Origin: Firmicutes bacterium AM31-12AC
GTDB taxonomy: Bacteria; Bacillota; Clostridia; Lachnospirales; Lachnospiraceae
Direction of reading: 5' to 3'
Length of the DNA stretch: 64,000 bases
NCBI GenBank assembly: GCA_003480425.1
Contig: QUJA01000001.1
Coordinates: 186,001 to 250,000 of the forward strand
Below, piece after piece: positions 38,206 through 48,427 of the stretch (positions are counted from its first letter, which is position 1; each line of letters opens with the position of its first letter). The position numbers and the translations under genes are program-made. Under the pieces are notes generated by a model, which did no database searches, was not told the DNA's origin, and worked only from the letters and a program-made list of their open reading frames with translations.

Positions 38206-38544
38206 AAAAACTCCTTTCAAAATGCGCTATCCTGCTGTCATCTTGCACCTGAGAAGACGGATTTTGGAATCCGCATATCTGGTGACAGTATGGAACCAAT
38301 GTATCATACCGGAGATGTTGCATGGGTTCATAAACAAGACAGTATCTCCAACGGTGAAATCGGTATCTTCTATCTCAATGGCAATACCTATATCAAAGAG
38401 CTGCATGACGGACCAGATGGAGTTTACCTTGTTTCATTGAATGAAAAGTATCATCCAATCCAGATTTATGAATCTGATTCTTTTAAAATCTTTGGGAAAG
38501 TAATCGGAAAATGCAAAGGGGCAGAAATCCCTGGTTTTCATTAA
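38152..38544 (+). pseudogene. S24 peptidase domain of a phage-type repressor, DNA-binding half lost
   Basis: From about 38230 the frame encodes a full S24/LexA-like domain: GIRISGDSMEPMYHTGD with the Ser nucleophile, GEIGIFYLNGNTYIKEL with the Lys, and SDSFKIFGKVIGKC. The N-terminal helix-turn-helix of CI-type repressors is absent; the upstream frame runs into the attR junction and the first Met of the domain is inside the catalytic motif. Likely a truncated relic cut at the element border. Confidence 0.75.
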
Positions 38545-38601
38545 AGATCAACTGCAGACTTCTAGCCTGCTCCTGCTGAAAATAATAAAGGAAGTGATAA
38601 A

Positions 38602-38802
38602 ATGGCAATTAACAACACACTTAAAGATATCCGTGAAAAACGAAATCTCGTTCAGGCGGATCTTGCAAAAGCTGTCGGTTCTTGCAGTGATACCATCGGA
38701 CGCATTGAGCGTGGTAAGCGAAATGCTTCTCTCGAAATTGCAATCCGTCTGGCACATTATCTGAAAATGCCAGTAGAAGAGATTTTTCAAATTGAAGACT
38801 GA
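38602..38802 (+). CDS. Small XRE-family DNA-binding protein
   Basis: 66 residues, a single Cro/CI-type helix-turn-helix: NTLKDIREKRNLVQADLAKA followed by SDTIGRIERGKRNASLEIAI. AGGAAGTGATAAA-ATG is a good start. Such stand-alone XRE proteins are common next to mobile elements in this family; the target is unknown. It follows the S24 relic by 57 bases. Confidence 0.85.
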   Translation: MAINNTLKDIREKRNLVQADLAKAVGSCSDTIGRIERGKRNASLEIAIRLAHYLKMPVEEIFQIED

Positions 38803-38860
38803 CCCGCAAATATCAGAAAACCGAGGACTGTTCCCCAGTTTTTCTTTTTCGCTAAACTAT

Positions 38861-39292
38861 TTAAAGTCCTTTTACAAACTCAACTGCATTTTTTATATCT
38901 TTTTCATCTGGATGCCCTTTTGCTATACCACCCACCAGTTTAAATGGGCCAAATGTGTCATAGCCCTTGCATCCGAATTTTCCGATTGCTGTAGAATGCT
39001 TCTTGTCCAAAATCTGCTCTATGGATTTATAATTCGCACTTCCACCATAAGTACAGATCAGAAATACCCTTTTATCGTCCGGTAGATTCTTCTCTGCAAA
39101 TCTCAATATCGACTGATGAAATTTTGAAAAATAGATTCCTGATGCAAACCCAATCATATCATAACTGCTCAGATCTGCATCTGGCTGTTTTACAGCATCA
39201 ATCAAATCTACCTGGCACTCTTCTGATATTCCCTTTACTATTTTTTCTGTATTTCCATGATGTACAGATGCATATACGATCGCTTTTCTCAT
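38861..39292 (-). CDS. Flavodoxin-family protein
   Basis: 143 residues. The FMN phosphate loop is VYASVHHGNTEKI at the N terminus; FASGIYFSKFHQS and CTYGGSANY form the isoalloxazine loops. It carries electrons in low-iron or redox reactions or acts as a quinone/heme-type flavoprotein. ATGA overlap with the upstream yjbR-like gene. Confidence 0.88.
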   Translation of the reverse strand: MRKAIVYASVHHGNTEKIVKGISEECQVDLIDAVKQPDADLSSYDMIGFASGIYFSKFHQSILRFAEKNLPDDKRVFLICTYGGSANYKSIEQILDKKHSTAIGKFGCKGYDTFGPFKLVGGIAKGHPDEKDIKNAVEFVKGL

Positions 39293-39662
39293 TTGTTTTC
39301 CTTTCTGTCTGCTCCATCAATCAGGTCATAACTCATATCCAAAAAATCTAATGTCTTTGCTTCACTTACTGATCCATCCAGTAAAATTGTGATCCAGTGC
39401 TGTTTGTTCATATGGTATCCTGACAAAAATCCAAAGGTCTGAATAATCACACTTGTCATTTCCGGATCACATTTTACATTCATAATATCGACAAATTCAT
39501 TTTCTTCCAATCCGAGTTTGCATTTTTCAACACTCATAACTACAGCATACCATTTTCCATTCTTATGTCGCAGCACAGCATTATCTGGTGATTGTGCCCA
39601 TAAATACTCCGCACCGTACCATACTGTTTCTTCACATATTCAAAAATTTCTTCTTTCTTCAC
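39289..39662 (-). CDS. MmcQ/YjbR-family protein (apparent -1 frameshift near 39610)
   Basis: About 124 residues if one C is restored in the coding sequence GTGCGGAG (CC to C near 39610). The GTG start at 39662 then reads KKEEIFEYVKKQYGTVPEYL, WAQSPDNAVLRHKNGKWYAV, the usual YjbR wording, and HMNKQHWITILLDG near the end. Function of the family is not settled (CyaY-like fold, possible DNA binding). The fault has the same form as those in infB, nusA, parC and ilvC. Confidence 0.8.
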
Positions 39663-39802
39663 AGTTTATTCAACTCCTGATTATTCTGATATCCTGCCCA
39701 TAATCATACCATATTTTTAACTCCCGTACTACCTGCCAAATTCTTTTGCATTTTCCCGGTTCTCCTGACTTTAACTAATAGAGGGGTAAAACAGCAAGGA
39801 CA

Positions 39803-39858
39803 GGAAGTGAGGATACACTTCCGGGAAATCCCAATTTAGGGTACCCTGCCCTAAATTG
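39803..39858 (+). other. oriT-like pair of inverted repeats before mobC
   Basis: GGAAGTG/CACTTCC (39803-39822) and CAATTTAGGG/CCCTAAATTG (39832-39858, seven-base loop). They lie immediately upstream of mobC and relaxase relics, the normal place of oriT in mobilizable elements. The nick site cannot be fixed from sequence alone. Confidence 0.5.
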
Positions 39859-39891
39859 AAAAACGCTGAAAGCAACGATACCCCTCCACTG

Positions 39892-40050
39892 AAGAAACAG
39901 TATGAGGAAATACACAAGATTGGTGTAAATATCAACCAGATTGCAAAAAAGGTAAATACCACCGGAGATCTATATCCAGAATAAATGCAAGAATTGAAAG
40001 AGATGGTGAAAGAATTATGGCGTATCTTAAGATCTTCCCCATTAAAGTAA
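39892..40050 (+). pseudogene. mobC: C-terminal remnant of mobilization protein MobC
   Basis: Reads KKQYEEIHKIGVNINQIAKK and VNTTGDLYPE, then a TAA and MQELKEMVKELWRILRSS. GVNINQIAKKVNTTG is the typical MobC relaxosome signature. The N-terminal half is absent and there is an in-frame stop, so it is dead. It overlaps the relaxase start. Confidence 0.8.
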
Positions 40051-40915
40051 CAGACAAGAAAATACTGGACTATATTACAAATCCAGATAAGACAGATGAA
40101 AAACTTTTAGTTTCCAGTTTTGGCTGTTCCCCGGAAACTGCAGATCTTGAATTTTCTATGACAAGAGAAATGGCAAAAAAGAATGGAATGGACAAGGGTG
40201 ATAACCTGGCATTTCATCTGATCCAGTCCTTCAAACCTGGAGAAGTTGATGCCGAAACTGCCCATCGCTTAGGGCAGCAATTTGCAGACGAAGCACTGAA
40301 AGGAAAATGTCCGTATACGTCTGGCTAAAAATCGTAGCAAAGCGAAAGCTCCAAGGCACCTATCCAGAGAAGCTCGCCTGTATATCAATATTTCCACCTA
40401 TGTAACAACAGGCAATCGTGAAGGTTTTGAACGATGGGCAAAACTCAATAACCTGAAAGAAGCGGCTCGTACCTTCAACTACCTTTCTGAAAATAACCTG
40501 CTGAATTATGAAGATTTCCAGCAGCATATTTCTGATGTTGATGCTTCTGTTAAAGCGGCTGATCTGAGAATAGCACAAATCACCAGTGATCTGAGCATGC
40601 AGAAAATCATTCAAAAACACTGTGATTCTTACCGGCTTTGCCTTAAAGTAATTGAAGATTATAAATCTTCTAAAAATCCAAAAGCATACCGGACCAAGCA
40701 TCAGGCAGAATACCAACTCCACGATTCACTAAAAAAAGAGCTTCAGGATCTCGGTGTTACCAAAATCCCAAGCTCTAATAAAATCCAGAAACAAATTGAA
40801 AATCTTGAATCTGAACGGGCTGTTACCGTCCGGGAAAAACAGGAATTACAGAAAAAGCAGAAAACACTGGATATCATTCAGCAAAATTTCTCTGTGCTGC
40901 TCGATGCTCCTGAGA
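40017..40915 (+). pseudogene. Relaxase (MobA/VirD2-like) with internal deletion
   Basis: The first about 100 codons (MAYLKIFPIKVTDKKILDYI, SSFGCSPETADLEF, HLIQSFKPGEVDAETAH) are the relaxase N terminus. At about 40318 the sequence jumps, out of frame, to the C-terminal third (KAPRHLSREARLYINISTY, YRTKHQAEYQLHDSLKKELQ, PSSNKIQKQIENLES), which continues to about 40915. The metal-binding HxDxxHxH region is deleted, so it cannot work. Together with mobC and the oriT-like repeats it marks a decayed mobilizable element. Confidence 0.85.
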
Positions 40916-40921
40916 GCAGTT

Positions 40922-41167
40922 CTAACTTACTTCCGGCGTTTTCTTATGTTTTTTGACCATAGGTGTTTCCAGTGTAATTCCACTCTGAATGTCTCTTAGG
41001 ATACGTTCTTCATAACTTTTTTCACGCTTTTCCACAATTTTATAAAATTCTTCATATTCCGTTTTAGAAGCAAGCGATTGAACTGCCGTAAACAACCTTT
41101 TGCATATATCATTCATTTCAGTAGCATCCGGCATTCGCTGATTCTCAAGATAAAACTTCAAGTACAT
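40922..41167 (-). CDS. Hypothetical helical fragment
   Basis: 81 residues, charged and helical, with NDICKRLFTAVQSLASKTEY. Family not recognised. Codons continue open upstream to about 41217 without a Met, so this is probably the C-terminal end of a longer lost gene joined to the relaxase relic. Confidence 0.35.
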   Translation of the reverse strand: MYLKFYLENQRMPDATEMNDICKRLFTAVQSLASKTEYEEFYKIVEKREKSYEERILRDIQSGITLETPMVKKHKKTPEVS

Positions 41168-41216
41168 TTTGTATGTTTTATCTGATATTGCACTCTTCTG
41201 TTTTTGTTTTAAGTCT

Positions 41217-41470
41217 TTATAGCTTCTGTCGTTCCATTAGCATCTGATCAATATTATCATTCGTGTACCATTTACCTGATTGATGAATAGCATAAGCACC
41301 TTTTCCCAATGCCATTGCAGCTACACCGTAGTCCTGTGATACGACAATATCTCCTTTATGGCAAATACTGATCAGTTTATAATCTACTGCATCTGCTCCT
41401 GCACCGACAACAACAACTTCGCTATAAGCTGATGACAGAACATGATTCGTATCACACAACAAGGAACAGC
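41217..41470 (-). pseudogene. UPF0178 (YaiI/YqxD) gene, both ends lost
   Basis: LLCDTNHVLSSAYSEVVVVG, GADAVDYKLISICHKGDIVV, SQDYGVAAMALGKGAYAIH and GKWYTNDNIDQMLMER are the central part of UPF0178, a PIN-like family. The N-terminal DADxCP motif is replaced by unrelated residues (before about 41470) and the C-terminal arginine-rich tail is missing. Both edges look like deletion joints. Confidence 0.78.
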
Positions 41471-41539
41471 AGAAAAAACTATAAACACAGTTTTTTCTGC
41501 TGAACATGATTATCCACAATATAAAAAAATAAAAATTCG

Positions 41540-44277
41540 TCACTTTTTACAATGACTTATGCATACCCTTGAACAGTAACAGGCAATCGTATGGATCATT
41601 TTTTCTACATCCAGTGGTTTGGCCAGATGTGCGTTCATACCACAGTCCAGTGCATGGCGTACATCCTCTGCAAAAGCATTAGCGGTCAGTGCGATGATGG
41701 GAATGGAAGAAGCATCCGTCCTGTCAAGCTTCCGGATCTGACGTGTGGCCTCGTATCCGTCCATCAGAGGCATCATAATATCCATAAGTATCACATCAAA
41801 TGTCCCCTCGGGGTGACGGGAGAAAAGTCTTACAGCTTCCCTGCCATTGGATACTGCAGTTACCACAGCACCTTCCTCTTCAAGGAGTACCTGTGCCACT
41901 TCTCTGTTTATTTCATTATCCTCTGCCAGCAGGATCTTTATGCCCTGAATGGAGTTTCGCTCAGATTCTGGCTCAAAAGAGATATCCGTTTCTTCTGCCT
42001 CTTCAAATGGCAAAGTGATCACAAAAGTACTTCCGATACCCGGAGTACTGGAAATCTCAATGGTACCACCCATCTGTTCAAATAGCGCTTTGGCAATGCT
42101 CATACCCAGTCCGGTGCCATGATATACACTTCGGGCATCCATATTCTCCTGAGTAAAGGGTTCAAAGATCTTCTCCAGATATTCTTTGTTGATGCCGATT
42201 CCCGTATCAGAGATCGTCCATCTGCAGACCAGCTTATGATCATGGGAAGGGAGAGCATGGATCTCCGTATGGATTGCCCCATTTTCTCTGTTGTATTTGA
42301 TACAGTTACTGTAAATATTCATCATGGCACGACGGAGGTGCAGAGGGCTGCCGTATACAAAGGGATGTTCGTATATCTCCGGTGCGATATGAACGGTGAA
42401 ATCAATGCCGTTTTTCTGTGCCTGCATATCAATCAGCATCTGTGTCTCTTTTTCATATCTGATCAGATCAAAAGGTTCATGGTTGAGTACAAGTCCGCCC
42501 TCCTCGATCTTGGACATATCCAGTACATCATTGATAAGAGAGAGCAGATGACTGGCTGAAATGAATGCTTTTTCACGATTACTTTTCAGGAATCCGATAT
42601 CATTTTCGTGCTTTTTATCAATTTCCAGCAGACCAATGATCCCATTCAACGGCGTACGCATATCGTGGGACATACGGGAAAGAAAATTGGATTTCTCTGC
42701 ATTGGCACGTTCGGCAGTATCAAGAGCTTCTTTGAGAAGCTTCTGGTGTCTGATTTCTGATTCCACCACATCGTCCACATTCAAAAATCCCAGAACAATG
42801 ATACCGGAGTCTTCGTTTTTGATAAAGCGGAACTGATAGTAATGGATACCATCCCTGTCATTTATCCGGTAATTCCCCTTGTATTCGGACTGACCGGACA
42901 AAACACTCATTACATTATCCAGTTCCAGTGATTCTTCCAGCATTGTACGGTCATCCGGATATACACGCTGCCGGATATAGTCTGAGAGGAAAAGATCATA
43001 GGGGTATGTATTGTTGTGTTTTTTGTCCGGAGCAGGGACATCGCGGTCTTCCTGCTTGATCACAGAGAGAGTTTTTTCTCTGGGATTGATCAGGTATACG
43101 TTCAGGTAGTTGCTGCTCAGTGTCTGGACAATACTTACCTGTGTCTCATAGGCTTCCTGTGTTCTGGTGACATCCTCACCGTAGAGGATTGCTTCCAGAT
43201 GGTTATTGGAAGGATTGAGCAGCAGTCTTGTCACATATTTGGAAAGCCTGGTTATATTGTCATCGTAGAGACAGCGGGAAACTCTGGTGACCTCTACCTG
43301 ACCGTCCTCGTAGCTTTTCATCAGGGAACTGCGGCAAAATGCGTTGATGAAATCGTTTCTGTCCTTTAATACCGGTATAAAACAGCAGTCTCTGCAATAA
43401 AATGGTCAATAGAAGCGTCAGCATCTATCTTATAGGCCAGGGCAGAAGTGCCTCCGATCTTCAGAATCTTATCATCTGTAAGATCGAGATGAAAGTAGCC
43501 GGCAGCATGGGCAATGGATGCCAGAAGAGAGTGGAGCTGATTTTCATAGATTTTGCGTGCTGTCACATCATTGTCTTCACAGGCCACTGCAATTACGAAA
43601 TCCCGATAGTCATCGGCGTTTCCGTTTCTGGCAATGAGCAGATAATAGTAATGGACAGTATCTGTGACAACCCTGAAATGGATTTTGAAAGAGGCTTCCT
43701 GAGAAAGTCTTTCCAGCAGGGTTTCATAATTCAGGTGTCTGGACACATAGGAACGCTCATCCGGATGAATATATTTCTGGATGAGAAAATTAAATGACAG
43801 CTTATAGTCCGCATTATCTTTAATATCCGCAAAAGCATCAGTAAATCTGGAACGATATACGGAGATTTTCCCGGTTTCCCGGTTTACGCCATAAACAGAC
43901 ATGTAGTCAGAAGCAAGCAGGTTGATGGCACCCAGCAGACGGAGAGAGTTCTCACCTGTGGGAATAGACTTTGACAGGCTTTCTCCTTCGGCTACTGTGC
44001 TGAATACAAGTGCATGTCCTCTGCTACCATCGGGCTGTACAGTCTCTACTGCATCAACTGTCTCATAAATATGACGGATCGGATCCAGGTAGGTCTTTGG
44101 CCCCTGTATCCCCAGTGCTACAGGGCAGGGCGGGCATGGGGAATCAAGCCCCATAAGTGCCTTATAGCATTTCACTCCCGGCTGGAGATTGGGGTACAGT
44201 TGTTTGGCAGTGTCGTTATAGCTTAGGATATTATAGTCTTTGTCTATGCTGTAATATCCGGATGAGTGTGTGTTCAT
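41540..44277 (-). CDS. Hybrid sensor histidine kinase (apparent -1 frameshift in a T-run near 43380)
   Basis: An N-terminal frame of 303 codons from 44277 (a PAS-like sensor with CYKALMGLDSPCPPCPVALG) and a 593-codon frame for the rest join as ETAVFIPVLKDRNDFINAF if the coding run of four T (43379-43382) is read as five, giving about 912 residues. A second PAS-like region is followed by HisKA (FLSRMSHDMRTPLNGIIGLL), HATPase_c (NIYSNCIKYN, DTGIGI, GTGLGMSIAKAL) and a receiver (VILMDIMMPLMDGYEATRQI). No membrane segment, so probably cytoplasmic. The block is more G+C-rich than the core genes. Confidence 0.88.
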
Positions 44278-44588
44278 AATTTTATACTCCTGGTGTTTAG
44301 TGCTTTAAAGTATACTCTTTTTACCAAAAAATAGCAATGATAATGGACGAATTTGTAAAGGTTGTACAATGTTTCGGGATTTTGGCATATTCATGCCAAA
44401 ACGCCTCGCGGGATAGTAGCGTGTGAACAGTAACCTAAACTTCTTGTTCATCTGTAAAAGCTGACCACCTTAGTATTCTTTCTCTTTCATCTTCAAACAT
44501 ATCCACTCAGCTAATTGAAGCATACTTATTTCAAGAAAAAGAGCATATGGATTTGATTCCATACACTCTATGATTGTAATCTTCATAT
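44278..44588. other. Intergenic stretch with palindrome and doubtful small frame
   Basis: Contains TTTTGGCAT/ATGCCAAAA around a four-base loop near 44380-44402. A 38-codon minus-strand frame (44470-44586, MKITIIECMESNPYALFLEI) starts two bases after the HD-GYP relic stop; it lacks a clear ribosome site and no family is recognised, so it is not called as a gene. Confidence 0.4.
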
Positions 44589-45242
44589 TTATTTTACAGT
44601 GTCAAAATATCCAATGATTCCAATGTATCCATCCTTCTTTAAAGGCGACCACAATGTATGCAATTTCATTCTATACATCTGACTGTTATTATCCGCCGTC
44701 GCTTTTATCGTGGCAGATATTTCTTTATTTTGTACAGATGTCTGATGTAATAAAACACGAATACATTGAACCTCTTCTTCATTTACTCCAAATTCTTTGA
44801 ACAAATTAAATTTCGGATTATCTCTCTGACATAATATCTGATGTTCTCCGTTTAAGATAGTTAATTGGCCTGAAATTGCATTGTAATCAATTGAGTACAT
44901 TCCACTGTTTGATTTGAAGAAATCGATCTTTTCCTGCATGACCTTGACAACACTCTGTGAATAATTTTGATTCGGTAAAGATCTGTCGCTGAGTATTTCA
45001 TTAGAAAGTCTCTGTACTTCATGGCGATAGCTATTTTCATCCATTTCCTTATCAAACATATTTGAAAATTGAAGACTCAGTTCTTTCAAACATTTCAGAA
45101 GGATGGGGTTAAATTGTCCGCATTGCCCATCCAGAATCATTTGAATCGCTGTGTCATGATTAAATGCTTTCTTATAACATCTTTCACTTGTAAGTGCATC
45201 ATAAACATCAACAAGCGATACCACCTGCGCACAGATTGGTAT
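44589..45242 (-). pseudogene. HD-GYP-type protein, 5' part deleted
   Basis: Begins in mid-domain: ICAQVVSLVDVYDALTSERC YKKAF is the end of an HD-GYP phosphodiesterase or HD response regulator, followed by a roughly 150-residue C-terminal sensor-like part ending in GIIGYFDTVK. The catalytic HD and GYP residues are missing. Upstream, an AGGAGG-ATG that belongs to a lost gene start is joined out of frame, so a deletion fused a foreign start to it. HD-GYP proteins degrade c-di-GMP, in keeping with the riboswitch at 52.7 kb. Confidence 0.72.
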
Positions 45243-45300
45243 TTCTTCTCATAAGTTCCTCCTGTCAATTGTATTCCACTAATTCATGAACCTCTGCTAA

Positions 45301-48129
45301 TCATTTATATACATACCTTAAAATCGTTTTTATAACTTCATCAATCACAATCGGCTTTGACAAATGTGCGTTCATCCCTGCATCCAGTGATGCCTGAACA
45401 TCTTCTGCAAATGAATTAGCTGTCATTGCTATAATAGGAATGTTTTTTCCATCCGGTCTGTCATTCATTGCCCTGATTGCTTTTGTTGCTTCATAACCAT
45501 TCATTTCAGGCATCATGATATCCATCAGGATTACATCAAATGTGCCTTCCGGATGATTTCTGAAAATCTCAACAGCATTCTTTCCATCCACAGCTCTTTC
45601 TACATTCATCCCTAACTCTTCCAACTGCACGGCAGCAATCTCTGCATTCAGTTCATTATCCTCTGCAAGAAGGACATTCACACCTGTAAGATTTACCTTT
45701 TCAGAAAAACCTGTGTCTGACTTATTATATTCCTTATCTGTAATTTCCAAAGGAATATCCACAGTAAATGTGGTTCCCTCATGCTTTTTACTCTGCACGG
45801 AAATGGTTCCACCCATCATATCTACATACTTCTTTACGATAGCCATCCCCAGTCCAACTCCATGGTACTGCGTTCTCACACCGGAATCTTCCTGTGCAAA
45901 TTCCTCAAAAACTTCTTTTGTAAATTCCTCACTCATGCCAATACCAGTATCCGAAATGCGGTAACGCATATTTATATATCCATCCCCGCCCTTTTCCTGA
46001 CACCGGGCTTCAAATGTAATCGTCCCTCCATCCGGAGTGAATTTCACGGCATTGCTCAGAATATTGACCAGCACATCGCGCAGGCGTGCAGGATCCGCAA
46101 GTACATTTGGAATCTTTGCTTCTTCACGCTGAATTTTAAAGTTGATATTCCTGTTCATAAGAAAACCTTTTGTAATATCCAATGCAGAATCTGTAATGTT
46201 TTTCACATCCGCCGGTACCGGATTGTAATTCACTTTTCCACTTTCGATGCGGGTCAGATCTAATATATCATTGATTAGCGACAGTAAATGCTCTGAGCTT
46301 TCGTCAATCTTTTCCAGACAATTTTTCACTTCGTCTGACGGATTGTTTTTCATTGCAATACCGGTAAATCCTATGATTGCATTCATCGGTGTCCTCATAT
46401 CATGGGACATATGTGACAGAAATGCTGTTTTTGCCTTGTTTGCAGCCTGTGCATGCTCTGCCAGTTCCGCCATTTCCTCAGCTTTCTCCTGGTCCGCCTT
46501 CTGAGCTTTTTTTCTTGCACTGAGACGCACCATTATCACAGCCATAGTAGTCAGCAGCCATCCAAAAATAAGAAGAACCCAAACAGTAACAATAGGATGC
46601 AGACGTATCCAGTCAACAAATGTCAGATCTGTTGCTTTGTATGTGGTATACTGTGCTGCAAGATCTTCAACAAGATTTTGGGGCATGGCATACATTGCTT
46701 TCGTCAGAATACCAGCCAGCGCATGGTTCTCAGTTGATGAAATTACCATGCGGTAGGTGAATGTAGGCTGTTCCAGCATAGTATATGTCATGGTGCCCGT
46801 AGTGTCACTGTTCACAAACGCCTGTGCCATGTAATAGTAGACGAAGGCGGCATCTGCTTTACCCTCACGGACAGCTTCCATCATTTCCTGTCGGGTACTG
46901 CACATCAGTTTTTCTGCACCGGGTGCCATTGCATCTTCAATTGAATTTGATGCTGTCTGGTCAACAGTAGTAACAACATTAATTTTTCCATCAAAGTCAC
47001 GCCGTGTCACCCTTGCCAGCTGCATCGTAATGAAAGGTGCAGTAATCCCCCATTTTTTCGTCTCAGCATAGTTATCTGTTTCCAGGCGCGCATCGATGCT
47101 CATATCTGTGGTTTCCTTATTTTTCTGATAAGCAATATACTCATCTCTGGTGGCAGGTGTAAGAAACTCATAGGAAATCCCGGCATAGTCTGCAATTTTC
47201 CGGAAGTAATCCGGGATAATACCCTTCATCTCACCATTTTCATTATAAGAATATGGATAACGGGTCGGATCACACAGAACACGAATTGGGTTGTACTTGG
47301 AATATTGTGCAATAATACTTTTTTCTTGCTCCGTATATTCCAGATTCTTAGTTTCTATGCTTTCATAATTTTTATTATAAAGTGTCGTTTTCCAGTCACC
47401 CTCAACCGCATTCATCTGATCGATCGCATAATTGATCTCATTCAGCAATTCTGTATTGCCCTTTTTAACAATGACATAGAAATCGCTGCTGCCAAATTTC
47501 TCCACGATTCGCTCATTGTTTGTTTTTCTCAGAGAACTGGTAACAATCGCATCAACTTTTTCGCTCTGAAGGGCTTCATCCATTTCTGTGGTCGTATCAA
47601 AATAAGATGGAACATATGTAAATCCTTTGTCGTCTGCAAAATCCGCAAACTCTTCATTCCGAGTGTTTCCGTTCAAAAGTGCCACACGCATACCGTTGTA
47701 AGTGCTGTAATTGCCGTCCACAATCGTGCTGTTGTCACTGCGGACGGTCAGCATCCCATAATTGGTTCCGATCGGACGTGAAAAATCAAACTTTTCTTCT
47801 CTGTCCGGTGTTTTGCGGGCAGATGTTACCATGTCAATCTCGCCATCTTCAAGCATCTGCTGCATATCATCCCAGCTCTTATCATATCCGACATATTCGT
47901 AATCTACATCCCAATAACGGGCCATCAGCCGAAGAAAATCATAGCCATACCCACTGCGGTTGCCTTCTTCATCCATCACATGATAACCATCCATGGCAAA
48001 GAAACCGACTTTGACAGTTTCATGCTGCGAACTGTCCTCGGCTGCATATACAGTCTGGGGAGAAAATATCATACAGACGCATACAAAAACCAGTAACACT
48101 GCCACATATTTCTTTGCTCTCGAAATCAT
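45301..48129 (-). CDS. BvgS-like hybrid histidine kinase with two solute-binding domains
   Basis: 942 residues. Signal sequence (about 8-28, LLVFVCVCMIFSPQTVYAAE), two periplasmic-type SBP_bac_3 domains outside the cell (about 38-265 and 275-495), a membrane helix near 515-535, HisKA (FLSHMSHDMRTPMNAIIGFT), HATPase_c (NILSNAVKFTPDGG, DTGIGMSEEF, GVGLGMAIVKKY) and a receiver (VILMDIMMPEMNGYEATKAI). It probably senses an extracellular amino-acid-like ligand. GGAG lies seven bases before the ATG and directly touches seven GACA repeats (48141-48168). Confidence 0.92.
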   Translation of the reverse strand: MISRAKKYVAVLLVFVCVCMIFSPQTVYAAEDSSQHETVKVGFFAMDGYHVMDEEGNRSGYGYDFLRLMARYWDVDYEYVGYDKSWDDMQQMLEDGEIDMVTSARKTPDREEKFDFSRPIGTNYGMLTVRSDNSTIVDGNYSTYNGMRVALLNGNTRNEEFADFADDKGFTYVPSYFDTTTEMDEALQSEKVDAIVTSSLRKTNNERIVEKFGSSDFYVIVKKGNTELLNEINYAIDQMNAVEGDWKTTLYNKNYESIETKNLEYTEQEKSIIAQYSKYNPIRVLCDPTRYPYSYNENGEMKGIIPDYFRKIADYAGISYEFLTPATRDEYIAYQKNKETTDMSIDARLETDNYAETKKWGITAPFITMQLARVTRRDFDGKINVVTTVDQTASNSIEDAMAPGAEKLMCSTRQEMMEAVREGKADAAFVYYYMAQAFVNSDTTGTMTYTMLEQPTFTYRMVISSTENHALAGILTKAMYAMPQNLVEDLAAQYTTYKATDLTFVDWIRLHPIVTVWVLLIFGWLLTTMAVIMVRLSARKKAQKADQEKAEEMAELAEHAQAANKAKTAFLSHMSHDMRTPMNAIIGFTGIAMKNNPSDEVKNCLEKIDESSEHLLSLINDILDLTRIESGKVNYNPVPADVKNITDSALDITKGFLMNRNINFKIQREEAKIPNVLADPARLRDVLVNILSNAVKFTPDGGTITFEARCQEKGGDGYINMRYRISDTGIGMSEEFTKEVFEEFAQEDSGVRTQYHGVGLGMAIVKKYVDMMGGTISVQSKKHEGTTFTVDIPLEITDKEYNKSDTGFSEKVNLTGVNVLLAEDNELNAEIAAVQLEELGMNVERAVDGKNAVEIFRNHPEGTFDVILMDIMMPEMNGYEATKAIRAMNDRPDGKNIPIIAMTANSFAEDVQASLDAGMNAHLSKPIVIDEVIKTILRYVYK

Positions 48130-48140
48130 ATTAAATCTCC

Positions 48141-48168
48141 TGTCTGTCTGTCTGTCTGTCTGTCTGTC
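48141..48168 (-). repeat. Seven-copy GACA tetranucleotide repeat at a ribosome site
   Basis: 28 bases, exactly 7 x TGTC on the plus strand, GACA in the mRNA sense, ending at the GGAG of the hybrid kinase gene. Such tracts gain or lose units by slipped-strand pairing; in the 5' leader that would change promoter-to-ribosome-site spacing or leader folding rather than the reading frame. Confidence 0.95.
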
Positions 48169-48226
48169 AAATATATTTCTCTATACATCTCCTTGTCAAC
48201 CTCCTATTTTATTCAAGTCGAACGCA

Positions 48227-48313
48227 CGTGAGACTTGGCGCGTGATTCTGGTCAGCGAAGCTGACATATTCTTCTCAGAATCACTGCACATCCCCGCGGA
48301 GCGTTTATCTCAG
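48227..48313. repeat. Interspersed repeat, family 2, copy D
   Basis: Second copy of the unit at 13211-13297: CGTGAGACTTGG, GATTCTG/CAGAATC enclosing GTCAGC/GCTGAC, then CATCCCCGCGGAGCG. It sits between two hybrid kinase genes in a gap of about 300 bases that otherwise holds an imperfect ACTCCCACT/AGTGGGAGT inverted repeat (about 48328-48375) and no gene. Confidence 0.8.
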
Positions 48314-48427
48314 TCGGAGATTGTACTCCCACTGAGAAAGACTTGTTATTACTCACCACTTGCAGAAGTGGGAGTCTTCTCGACTGAGATAAAATTGCAC
48401 TGCCACATCAAATCCATTTGTCACTGT

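Noticed and set aside
38152-38544. Complete LexA-type repressor
   Set aside because: There is no DNA-binding domain and the frame's start crosses the attR junction.
39771-39962. 63-codon hydrophobic minus-strand frame
   Set aside because: It is antisense to the oriT-like repeats and mobC remnant, and its hydrophobic look comes from A+T-rich DNA.
48141-48168. Possible CRISPR-like array at the GACA repeats
   Set aside because: Simple tetranucleotide repeat with no spacers and no cas genes.
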